From Prevotella sp. (GTDB lineage: Bacteria; Bacteroidota; Bacteroidia; Bacteroidales; Bacteroidaceae): 7,755 bases of DNA. Positions 1-4,983 of this stretch are shown piece after piece. The number at the start of each line of letters is the position of its first letter. Within the stretch, counting starts at the first letter, position 1. The notes below the pieces were generated by a model, which had not been told where the DNA came from, ran no database searches, and saw nothing but the letters and a program-made list of their open reading frames with translations. The translations under genes and the position numbers were made by a program. The stretch spans positions 1 through 7,755 of the forward strand of contig JAJPZE010000118.1 of the NCBI GenBank assembly GCA_021204565.1, given 5' to 3'.

Positions 1-579
1 CCGCTGTTGCTCATACCTATCGACGACTACGACGCGCCTCGCGCGCGCGAACAATATAAATACGTATATCCCGACGCGGAAAGGATGCTGTTGCGCTCCG
101 CCGTGTTGCCTTCGCCGAAGACGATTGCTCTGTTCGCTATGAGCAAGGACTTGAATGTTGTCCTCTCCGACCACTTCGAAGAGCCGGTCATCGAGCCGCT
201 CCAAGCCCGCCTTTGGGACTATTTCTTACGCCGCGACGAGAGCATCAACAACAAGAAAATGTACGTTTACTTTCACGAGGGGCAAGTGGATATCAGCTCG
301 TTTGCCCGCCGGCGTTTCGCTTTCGCCAACACTTTCAACGCTGACACCACCGACGACGCCGTTTATTTCATACTCGGCGCATGGAAGCAAATCAATGCCG
401 ACGCTCAGAACGACCTGCTCTTCGTCGCCGGCCGGCCTGCGGAGAAGAAAGCGTTGATCGACCGTCTGGGGCAATACGTGCGGCGTGTCCGCTATATCGA
501 AGCGGCGAAAGAGTTTGCCGGCGCCCCGGTTACGAAGGCGGAGAATATGCCCTTCGACATGATGATGTACTTTGTTTAG
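1..579 (+). CDS. DUF3822 family protein, 3' part (5' end outside window)
   Basis: The reading frame is open from the first base of the window, so the TTG at 7 is probably internal. 192 C-terminal residues are visible of a family usually about 260-290 long. The pattern resembles Bacteroidetes DUF3822 proteins: a 'VLPSPKTIALFAMSKDL' segment, 'KKMYVYFHEGQVDI' (the beta-strand region), 'DDAVYFILGAWKQ', and the ending 'MPFDMMMYFV', close to the typical family end. From memory, a structural-genomics structure of a Bacteroides member was described as having an actin-like ATPase fold; the cellular role is not established. rsmD starts 9 bases after the stop codon, an arrangement common in Bacteroidales and suggesting co-transcription. 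No signal peptide or membrane segment is visible in this part. The family call is firm; nothing about function can be read from the sequence. Confidence 0.85.
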   Translation, partial: PLLLIPIDDYDAPRAREQYKYVYPDAERMLLRSAVLPSPKTIALFAMSKDLNVVLSDHFEEPVIEPLQARLWDYFLRRDESINNKKMYVYFHEGQVDISSFARRRFAFANTFNADTTDDAVYFILGAWKQINADAQNDLLFVAGRPAEKKALIDRLGQYVRRVRYIEAAKEFAGAPVTKAENMPFDMMMYFV

Positions 580-588
580 CCGAACCGT

Positions 589-1119
589 ATGCGGGTCATT
601 ACGGGCAAATATAAGGGGCGGCGTTTCGATGTCCCCCGTACGTTTAAGGCGCGTCCGACAACCGATTTCGCTAAGGAGAACCTCTTCAACGTGCTCGGCG
701 GATATATTGATTTAGATGGTGCGGCGTGCCTTGATCTGTTCGCCGGGACGGGGAGCATAACGCTCGAAATGTTGTCGCGCGGCGCAGCGGAGGCGACAAT
801 TGTGGAGGCGGATCGTGAGCACGCGGCGTTCATCCGCGCCTGTCTTGCTAAGCTCGGCGAGTGCTCTTGCCGTCTCGTTTGCGGCGATGTGTTCCGCTTC
901 ATCCGTGCTTGCAAGGAGCAATACGACCTTATCTTCGCCGACCCGCCTTACCGCCTGCCGGGCATAGACACGCTTCCCGACCTCGTTCTCTTCGGCGGAC
1001 TGCTTGCCAAAGACGGGGTTTTCGTCTTGGAGCACGGCAAAGAGAACACTTTCGAACAGCATTCACGCTTCGCCGAACATCGCCGCTACGGCAGCGTGAA
1101 CTTCAGTATTTTCCGCTAA
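589..1119 (+). CDS. rsmD: 16S rRNA (guanine(966)-N(2))-methyltransferase RsmD
   Basis: The 176-residue protein has the length and motifs of RsmD, which methylates N2 of G966 in 16S rRNA during assembly of the small ribosomal subunit, using S-adenosylmethionine in the cytoplasm. It starts 'MRVITGKYKGRRF', has the substrate-side motif 'RPTTDFAKENLFN' at residues 22-34, the SAM-binding glycine loop 'LDLFAGTGS' at 48-56, an acidic residue after the second strand in 'VEADRE' (72-77), and the catalytic DPPY motif at 118-121. The ATG at 589 fits the family N-terminus. It lies 9 bases after the DUF3822 stop with no Shine-Dalgarno sequence, as is usual in Bacteroidetes. The downstream neighbour dnaG is convergent. 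Nothing is truncated or missing. Confidence 0.95.
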   Translation: MRVITGKYKGRRFDVPRTFKARPTTDFAKENLFNVLGGYIDLDGAACLDLFAGTGSITLEMLSRGAAEATIVEADREHAAFIRACLAKLGECSCRLVCGDVFRFIRACKEQYDLIFADPPYRLPGIDTLPDLVLFGGLLAKDGVFVLEHGKENTFEQHSRFAEHRRYGSVNFSIFR

Positions 1120-1143
1120 AAACAAGCTTTTGCCCGGCTCGCG

Positions 1144-1178
1144 CGCACCCGTCGCCGGCGCGTATTTATCCGGGTGCG
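1144..1178. terminator. Possible bidirectional hairpin between convergent rsmD and dnaG
   Basis: An 8-base perfect inverted repeat, CGCACCCG (1144-1151) and CGGGTGCG (1171-1178), encloses a 19-base loop that itself contains the palindrome CGCCGGCG (1153-1160). It sits in the 61-base gap between the stop codons of rsmD and dnaG, where a shared terminator is expected. No T-tract follows on either strand, so it would not be a classical intrinsic terminator. It may only stabilise 3' ends. Confidence 0.4.
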
Positions 1179-1180
1179 GG

Positions 1181-3127
1181 TCAGATTACATTCTGCGCAA
1201 GCATACGCGCTAATTGGTTTCGCATGCCGTGCAGACTGATGTACTCCGCCTTCATTTCCCGTTTCTCGTCGTCCGAAACGCCGGGGGCGGTCATACGTCC
1301 GGTAAGGTCCCGGAGTTTCTTTTCGACGTAATCCATCCGGAAGTCAAGCAATAAATGCCCGGCTTTCTTTCGCAGACGCTCCGCCCCGCCGCCGGTAACG
1401 CCGTTTGTCTTCTCCGTTCCCCCGTCCCGGTTGCCGTCGTCCTCCGCCATACGATCGTATTTATCGACCAAGAGGTTCATAGCTGTGCGGGCGATGGTGA
1501 TGTCGTCGTGGTTGGCAAGATATTGCCCGGCGGCGAAGCCCGGCTCGCCTGCATGGCTTGCCGTTTCCTCTAATATCGACTGATAAACGTCATTACTCAG
1601 GCGCAGTCCGTCGGCGTCAAGGTTCTGATAAACGAACTGCGCGAGGGTCAAGTCGGCCGCTTTACCCTCTTTGCCGATTACGTTTTTCGCCGCTATTTGT
1701 TCGCCCTGACGCACTACGAGCCGCGCTATCATCCGCTCGATTTGCGCCGTACGGTCGGTCTCTTCGGCGGACACGGCAGGGTTAGTAACGGGTTTGCCCG
1801 CCGCCGGAGCGCCTTGTTTCCGCTCGCGTATGAAGCCGTTCATGCGGTTGATAAGCGTGATTTCTTTTACGCCCGTAGCTACGGAAGCGCCGTGCAGATA
1901 CGTATCGCGAAGCACCGGATTGGGCACTACCGCGACACTCTTAACTATCTCGTCGACCGCTTCCGACCGTTGTTGCGGGTCGGTTGTGTGCCCCAGAAGG
2001 AAACTTGTCTTGAATTGAATGAAGTCTTTTTGATTATGCCCGACGTATTCGCGGAAGTCGTTCGCGGTGTGTTTGCGGGCATAACTGTCGGGGTCGTCGC
2101 CGTCGGGAAGGAGCAGTATACGCACGTTCATGCCCTCTGAGAGCAACATATCCGTCCCCCGTAAGGCGGCGTGAATGCCCGCCTCGTCGCCGTCGTAGAG
2201 GAGCGTGATGTTGTCTGTCAGGCGGTGAAGGATATTTATCTGGTTGACGGAAAGCGCCGTCCCGGAGTTCGCCACCACATTTTCAATCCCGCATTGCGCC
2301 ATCGACAGCACGTCGGTTTGCCCCTCGACGATGTACACGCGGTCCTCTTTGGCGATGGCTTTCTTTGCCTGATAGATGCCGAAAAGCTCCTTTTCCTTAT
2401 GATAGATGTCGGAATCGGGAGAGTTTACGTACTTTTGGTTGACGCCCTTAGTACGCATATCGAGCAGTCTGGCGGAGAAGCCGACAACCTTTCCGCTTAG
2501 TCCGATCCACGGGAAAACGACGCGGTCGGCGAAGCGGTCGATAAGTTCGCCGCGGTCGGTTTGATAGCACAGCCCCGTCTTGAGCAGATATTCGTCTTTG
2601 TATCCGGCGCGTTTGGCGGCGGCGGCGAGTGCGAAGCGGTTGCGCAGGTCGTAGCCGAGCCGGTAGCGCGAGATGACATCGTCGCGGAAGCCCCGGGCGC
2701 GGAAGTATTGCATGCCGAGAGCTTTGCCGTCCTCATTATTGCGGAGAAGGTCTTCGAAATATCCCGCCGCCCACTCGTTGACGATAAACATCGCCTCGCG
2801 CTCGTTTTGCTCTTGGCGCTCCTTGTCGGTCATCTCTTTCTCTACGACCTCTATTCCGTATTTCTTTGCGAGCCACCGGAGCGCTTCGGGATATGTGAGT
2901 TGTTCGTGCTCTATAACGAAGTCGACGGCGTTTCCGCCCCGTCCGCAACCGAAGCAATGATAGGTTCCGCGCGCCGGGGTAACAACAAACGACGGTGTTC
3001 GTTCGTTATGAAACGGGCACAGACCCTTGTAGCCGGCGCCCGACTTGCGGAGTGTAACGAAATCGGACACCACCTCCACGATGTTCGCCGTTCCCTTTAT
3101 GCGCTCGACTGTCTCCCTGTCTATCAT
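1181..3127 (-). CDS. dnaG: DNA primase DnaG
   Basis: This 648-residue protein makes the RNA primers for chromosomal replication together with the replicative helicase DnaB. The N-terminal CHC2 zinc-binding domain is intact, with C37-x2-H40 in 'CPFH' and C58-x2-C61 in 'CFGC'. The RNA polymerase core follows, with the basic motif 'RFADRVVFPWIG' at about 198-209. The TOPRIM metal-binding site is also present: E268 in 'VEGQTDV', D312 and D314 in 'YDGDEAG', D345 and D347 in 'PDGDDPD'. A linker at about 434-458 leads to the C-terminal DnaB-interacting region, which carries a Gly/Asp-rich insert at 563-583. The ATG at 3127 gives the standard start 'MIDRETVERIK'. It lies 28 bases after the 117-residue gene and is the last gene of a minus-strand cluster. 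No Shine-Dalgarno sequence is visible. All key residues are present, so it should be active. Confidence 0.97.
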   Translation of the reverse strand: MIDRETVERIKGTANIVEVVSDFVTLRKSGAGYKGLCPFHNERTPSFVVTPARGTYHCFGCGRGGNAVDFVIEHEQLTYPEALRWLAKKYGIEVVEKEMTDKERQEQNEREAMFIVNEWAAGYFEDLLRNNEDGKALGMQYFRARGFRDDVISRYRLGYDLRNRFALAAAAKRAGYKDEYLLKTGLCYQTDRGELIDRFADRVVFPWIGLSGKVVGFSARLLDMRTKGVNQKYVNSPDSDIYHKEKELFGIYQAKKAIAKEDRVYIVEGQTDVLSMAQCGIENVVANSGTALSVNQINILHRLTDNITLLYDGDEAGIHAALRGTDMLLSEGMNVRILLLPDGDDPDSYARKHTANDFREYVGHNQKDFIQFKTSFLLGHTTDPQQRSEAVDEIVKSVAVVPNPVLRDTYLHGASVATGVKEITLINRMNGFIRERKQGAPAAGKPVTNPAVSAEETDRTAQIERMIARLVVRQGEQIAAKNVIGKEGKAADLTLAQFVYQNLDADGLRLSNDVYQSILEETASHAGEPGFAAGQYLANHDDITIARTAMNLLVDKYDRMAEDDGNRDGGTEKTNGVTGGGAERLRKKAGHLLLDFRMDYVEKKLRDLTGRMTAPGVSDDEKREMKAEYISLHGMRNQLARMLAQNVI

Positions 3128-3155
3128 AAGCGTGAAGAGCGTCTGCGACCGCCCG

Positions 3156-3509
3156 TTACTTCTCCCGGCGCTCCGCCTCGTTTGTCAGATTGGCGAACAA
3201 AAGCTTAAGTTCCGCCTCTTCCGTCTCCTTTATTACGCTTACGACACGCGGCTTTTCGGCGCGCTTGTAAAGCGTGTCTATATGCTTATGGTTCTCCTTC
3301 AGCTTCACCTCCCAGTACAAATCGAAGTATGTAAAGTTAGTGTCGAAGCGGCGTTTGACGTAATACAGCCCGGCGTCGTCGCCGTCGGTGCGTGCCGTCC
3401 ACTTCTTGATAAACCGTCTCCGCCCGGCGCTGCCGAACGCCCTTTTCAGGCTTTCAACCATTGCCCGGCAGATGTTTGTATGCTTCGTATGTGCGTGTTT
3501 GTTGCTCAT
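3156..3509 (-). CDS. Hypothetical protein, 117 residues, basic
   Basis: I do not recognise this protein. It is a basic soluble protein with a His/Lys-rich start ('MSNKHAHTKHTN'), a central segment rich in Tyr, Phe and Trp ('FTYFDLYWEVKLKENHKH', about 59-76), and a charged C-terminus likely to be helical ('ETEEAELKLL'). There is no signal peptide, membrane segment or cysteine motif (a single Cys, at 14). Its reality is supported by tight packing: the start is 12 bases after the nitroreductase stop and the stop is 28 bases before dnaG. A well-placed AAGGAG precedes the ATG by 8 bases, and codon use resembles the neighbours. The opposite strand also carries an open frame, but that one is antisense to three genes. 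Co-transcription with dnaG is likely; any role in replication is guesswork. Confidence 0.7.
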   Translation of the reverse strand: MSNKHAHTKHTNICRAMVESLKRAFGSAGRRRFIKKWTARTDGDDAGLYYVKRRFDTNFTYFDLYWEVKLKENHKHIDTLYKRAEKPRVVSVIKETEEAELKLLFANLTNEAERREK

Positions 3510-3517
3510 GATATCGT

Positions 3518-3523
3518 CTCCTT
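3518..3523 (-). promoter_or_regulatory. Shine-Dalgarno AAGGAG for the 117-residue gene
   Basis: Read on the minus strand, AAGGAG lies 8 bases before the ATG at 3509 and overlaps the nitroreductase TAA stop (3522-3524). This is a consensus site at ideal spacing. Most genes in this window, and in Bacteroidetes generally, lack one. It supports both the chosen start and the reality of the gene. Confidence 0.6.
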
Positions 3524-4244
3524 ACGCCCAGGAAAAGTTTTCCCGTCCCGCGCGAAGCTCGAAATGGAGCTTCGCTATGCCGAGGTCCATATGCGTGTAA
3601 CCCACTACCGGCACCCCCCTGTGCGCCTTTACGACGGGCAGCGCTCCCGCTTCCGGAGCGATGTATTCGAAGGAAAACCTCTGCTGGTTGACGGCTGTCG
3701 GGGCGAGTAAAGCCGCCTCTACGCCGCGTATGAACCAATCCGGCGTCGCCCCGCTTGCGTTGCTAACCTGCTCGACAGTCTTTGTTTTGTGCGCCTTTCC
3801 CTGCGTTTCGCCGTAGCCTACGGCAATCATACACGCGAGCTTTTCTCCGTCGGCGATGTTGTAGACCCCCTTGACGGCGCGGTAACTCAACCCTACCCAG
3901 CACGTGTTAAGTCCCGCCGCCTGAGCTGCCAGTACAAGGCGTTCGCCGTAATAACCCACCTTCTCGTCCAACGTTTCGCCTTTCGCGCCCGCCATGACAA
4001 TATAATTCTCCACGCCGGAGAACTTGCCGTAAGCCAGCAAACCGGTGAAGGCGCGGCGCTCGTTCGTTACGAGTTGGATGTTCAAACCGCTCTCGGCGTT
4101 ACACCTGTCAATCTCTTTGCGGAGCAACCGGATATGCTCTTCGGCGAGCGGAACGCGCTTGTAGCGCCGCACGCTATGGCGCAAGGGTATGGCTTCTAAT
4201 AGCTCCCGATCGGTTGTTGTTGTGGTTTTCGTTGTGTCCTTCAT
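3522..4244 (-). CDS. Nitroreductase family protein (TM1586-like, FMN-dependent)
   Basis: The 240-residue protein resembles the putative nitroreductase family typified by Thermotoga TM1586. After a Thr-rich start (residues 4-11) it has the flavin-phosphate motif R-x-S-x-R-x-Y ('RHSVRRY', 22-28). A central signature 'AAQAAGLNTCWVG' spans 106-118, and a second-half motif 'ALLAPTAVNQQRFSFEY' spans 178-194, the repeat equivalent of the APSAxNxQP segment. The final block 'YTHMDLGIAKLHFEL' (216-230) is also typical. Enzymes of this fold bind FMN and reduce nitro, quinone or related groups with NAD(P)H; the substrate here is unknown. The ATG at 4244 is 3 bases after the stop of the kdsB remnant, which suggests translational coupling inherited from an intact kdsB. 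It is followed by the 117-residue gene and dnaG. Confidence 0.85.
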   Translation of the reverse strand: MKDTTKTTTTTDRELLEAIPLRHSVRRYKRVPLAEEHIRLLRKEIDRCNAESGLNIQLVTNERRAFTGLLAYGKFSGVENYIVMAGAKGETLDEKVGYYGERLVLAAQAAGLNTCWVGLSYRAVKGVYNIADGEKLACMIAVGYGETQGKAHKTKTVEQVSNASGATPDWFIRGVEAALLAPTAVNQQRFSFEYIAPEAGALPVVKAHRGVPVVGYTHMDLGIAKLHFELRAGRENFSWA

Positions 4245-4247
4245 AGT

Positions 4248-4442
4248 TCATTTCAGGCTTAAACGCGCTCTCTTCTCCGGTGTTTCCTTTGCCCGGAGCG
4301 GGCGGGAGAGCGTGTCCGTGCCGATGGTTGTTGCGGGCATGCCCCCCGTGCGGAGAGGTCTTCCGCGCCGTAACGCCGCCAACGGTTCCCCCTGAAAGCC
4401 GGTCGAGCCATAGCGGACGGGGATAATAACAAAGCCTTTCAA
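4248..4442 (-). pseudogene. kdsB: kdsB remnant: internally deleted 3-deoxy-manno-octulosonate cytidylyltransferase
   Basis: Read from a TTG at 4442, this frame encodes 64 residues, against about 240-255 for intact KdsB, which activates Kdo with CTP for lipopolysaccharide core synthesis. Residues 5-22, 'VIIPVRYGSTGFQGEPLA', match the KdsB N-terminal nucleotide-binding signature (family form IIPARYxSTRFPGKPLA). The normally conserved Arg and Lys are replaced by Gly15 and Glu19, so catalysis is unlikely. Residues 39-53, 'TIGTDTLSRPLRAKE', match the KdsB C-terminus (family form TIGIDTPEDLERAKE) at about 9 of 15 positions. The middle domain is absent. The frame stays open across the join and stops 3 bases before the nitroreductase ATG. 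A family-consensus promoter lies upstream. I infer one large internal deletion followed by drift; the TTG probably replaces an ATG. The N-terminal match is strong, the C-terminal one moderate. Confidence 0.7.
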
Positions 4443-4473
4443 GTTGTCTTGTTTGTCGATGATGATATATATG

Positions 4474-4493
4474 CTGCCGCATAGCGCCGGCAG
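4474..4493 (-). other. Hairpin in the leader of the kdsB-remnant/dnaG transcript
   Basis: A perfect 6-base inverted repeat CTGCCG/CGGCAG (4474-4479 and 4488-4493) with an 8-base loop lies just downstream of the predicted transcription start at about 4498 and upstream of the TTG at 4442. No T-tract follows on the minus strand, so it is not a terminator. It may stabilise the 5' end of the mRNA. Confidence 0.35.
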
Positions 4494-4503
4494 TAAAAAC
4501 GTG

Positions 4504-4536
4504 CAAATATAGGGAAAATTAGGGTAAACATACAAA
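4504..4536 (-). promoter_or_regulatory. Bacteroidetes-type promoter for the kdsB remnant–nitroreductase–dnaG cluster
   Basis: On the minus strand, a -33 element TTTG (4533-4536) and a -7 element TATATTTG (4504-4511) are separated by 21 bases. This fits the Bacteroidetes primary sigma-factor consensus TTTG-N19-21-TAnnTTTG. Transcription would start at about 4498, giving a leader of about 55 bases to the remnant's TTG and about 255 bases to the nitroreductase ATG. No other promoter of this quality was seen before dnaG, so it may drive the entire minus-strand cluster. Confidence 0.65.
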
Positions 4537-4648
4537 TTTTCAGGTGCAAAAAAGCTATCCGCGGGCTATCCTTGACTTAATATAATTTACGCCGCGCAGT
4601 TATCCCGCGTAATGCCGGACATCAGCTCCCGTCCGCTCCGCCGACGGC

Positions 4649-4660
4649 TTGCACTATTTT
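4649..4660 (+). repeat. Left copy of 12-base direct repeat TTGCACTATTTT
   Basis: TTGCACTATTTT occurs here and again at 4805-4816, 156 bases away, on either side of the nested palindrome. Similarity extends leftward: CGCCGA precedes both copies (4639-4644 and 4792-4797), and both read CGG-Y before the repeat. The copies are too long to be chance pairing of promoter words. They may be relics of a duplication or of an inserted cassette. Confidence 0.55.
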
Positions 4661-4673
4661 ATCTGTTTAGAGT

Positions 4674-4774
4674 ATGCGAAGCATGACCCCATATCATGGG
4701 TACCCTTTATATGGGGTTAAGGGTACCCATAACCCCATATTATGCCCCGCAAAACCTAAGCTCATGCTTCGTAT
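4674..4774. repeat. Nested inverted-repeat cluster with mutually exclusive pairings
   Basis: The outer arms ATGCGAAGCATGA (4674-4686) and TCATGCTTCGTAT (4762-4774) pair over 13 bases with one G-T wobble. Inside, ATGGGTACCCTT (4696-4707) and AAGGGTACCCAT (4719-4730) are perfect 12-base complements. The segment ATATGGGGTT (4709-4718) between them is complementary to AACCCCATAT (4731-4740) over 10 bases and also to ACCCCATAT (4686-4694) over 9. The GGGTACCC cores are self-complementary as well. The element can therefore form a 12-base central hairpin or either of two competing hairpins, within one outer stem. No U-tract follows. It could be a cruciform or protein-binding site, an RNA switch, or a small palindromic mobile repeat; the sequence does not decide. 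Confidence 0.7.
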
Positions 4775-4804
4775 TGATTATCAGTAGGTTACGCCGAACC
4801 CGGT

Positions 4805-4816
4805 TTGCACTATTTT
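4805..4816 (+). repeat. Right copy of 12-base direct repeat TTGCACTATTTT
   Basis: This is an exact copy of the repeat at 4649-4660, to the right of the palindrome cluster. It reads on as GATATTTG, whereas the left copy continues ATCTGTTTAG, so identity ends at the T-run. Confidence 0.55.
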
Positions 4817-4899
4817 GATATTTGTCCCGGCACGCGCTCTGAGGAGTGTCTCGCGGAGGGTCAACACACGGCGCGCGGCGTGCGCGGCGGGGGCTTTTG

Positions 4900-4919
4900 T
4901 AATGAGCTATGTGTCATTA
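4900..4919. promoter_or_regulatory. Possible operator upstream of ftsY
   Basis: TAATGA (4900-4905) and TCATTA (4914-4919) form a perfect 6-base inverted repeat with an 8-base spacer. The 20-base dyad has the size of a dimeric regulator site and is centred about 60 bases before the likely ftsY transcription start. A 6-base dyad in AT-rich DNA can arise by chance. Confidence 0.25.
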
Positions 4920-4957
4920 ATTTGAGCGTGAATGCCCGTTTTACGAATTAAAACTAT

Positions 4958-4965
4958 TATTTTTG
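4958..4965 (+). promoter_or_regulatory. -7 element of the ftsY promoter
   Basis: TATTTTTG matches the Bacteroidetes -7 consensus TAnnTTTG exactly and lies 18 bases before the ftsY ATG, implying a very short leader of about 10-13 bases. No good TTTG -33 element is present at the expected 19-21 base distance; GTTTTA at 4938-4943 is the nearest T-rich word and is too close. The promoter is therefore a half match. Confidence 0.45.
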
Positions 4966-4983
4966 CGACGAAATTTGTAAGCA

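Larger units (their letters stand above)
4537..4983. other. Gene-free divergent intergenic region with structured repeats
   Basis: This stretch separates the minus-strand dnaG cluster from ftsY. I see no convincing gene, tRNA or known riboswitch. It holds a tandem GCTATCC pair (4554-4560 and 4565-4571), a 24-codon open frame on the plus strand (4612-4686, no supporting evidence), and a nested inverted-repeat cluster (4674-4774) flanked by a 12-base direct repeat. Beyond these come a GC-rich run around 4868-4893, a small inverted repeat at 4900-4919, and the ftsY promoter region at its right end. Confidence 0.6.

Noticed and set aside
2561..3208. 215-codon plus-strand open frame opposite dnaG
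   Set aside because: It is antisense to the zinc-binding and N-terminal region of a clearly intact dnaG, has no recognisable domain, and is explained by codon bias.
3045..3710. 221-codon plus-strand open frame spanning dnaG start, the 117-residue gene and nitroreductase end
   Set aside because: It covers parts of three minus-strand genes, two of them certain, and has no motif. The minus-strand reading explains spacing and ribosome-binding site better.
4174..4506. 110-codon minus-strand frame overlapping the kdsB remnant and nitroreductase start
   Set aside because: It is in another frame from the KdsB-like sequence, is His/Arg-rich without a motif, and overlaps the nitroreductase N-terminus.
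4443..4535. Start of the kdsB-like frame at the upstream codon 4535
   Set aside because: It lies upstream of the predicted transcription start, and the extra residues have no KdsB counterpart, whereas the TTG at 4442 falls exactly where KdsB proteins begin.
4572..4586. TTGACT and TATAAT words resembling a sigma-70 promoter
   Set aside because: They are only 3 bases apart, so they cannot act together as -35 and -10, and Bacteroidetes use a different consensus.
4674..4774. Invertible promoter (phase-variable switch) between the outer arms
   Set aside because: The interior is itself palindromic and contains no clear TTTG/TAnnTTTG promoter pair. No site-specific recombinase gene is in the window.
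4868..4898. GC-rich run followed by four Ts as an intrinsic terminator
   Set aside because: The stem is only 5 bases (4872-4876 with 4882-4886), the T-run is short and displaced, and no upstream plus-strand gene needs terminating.
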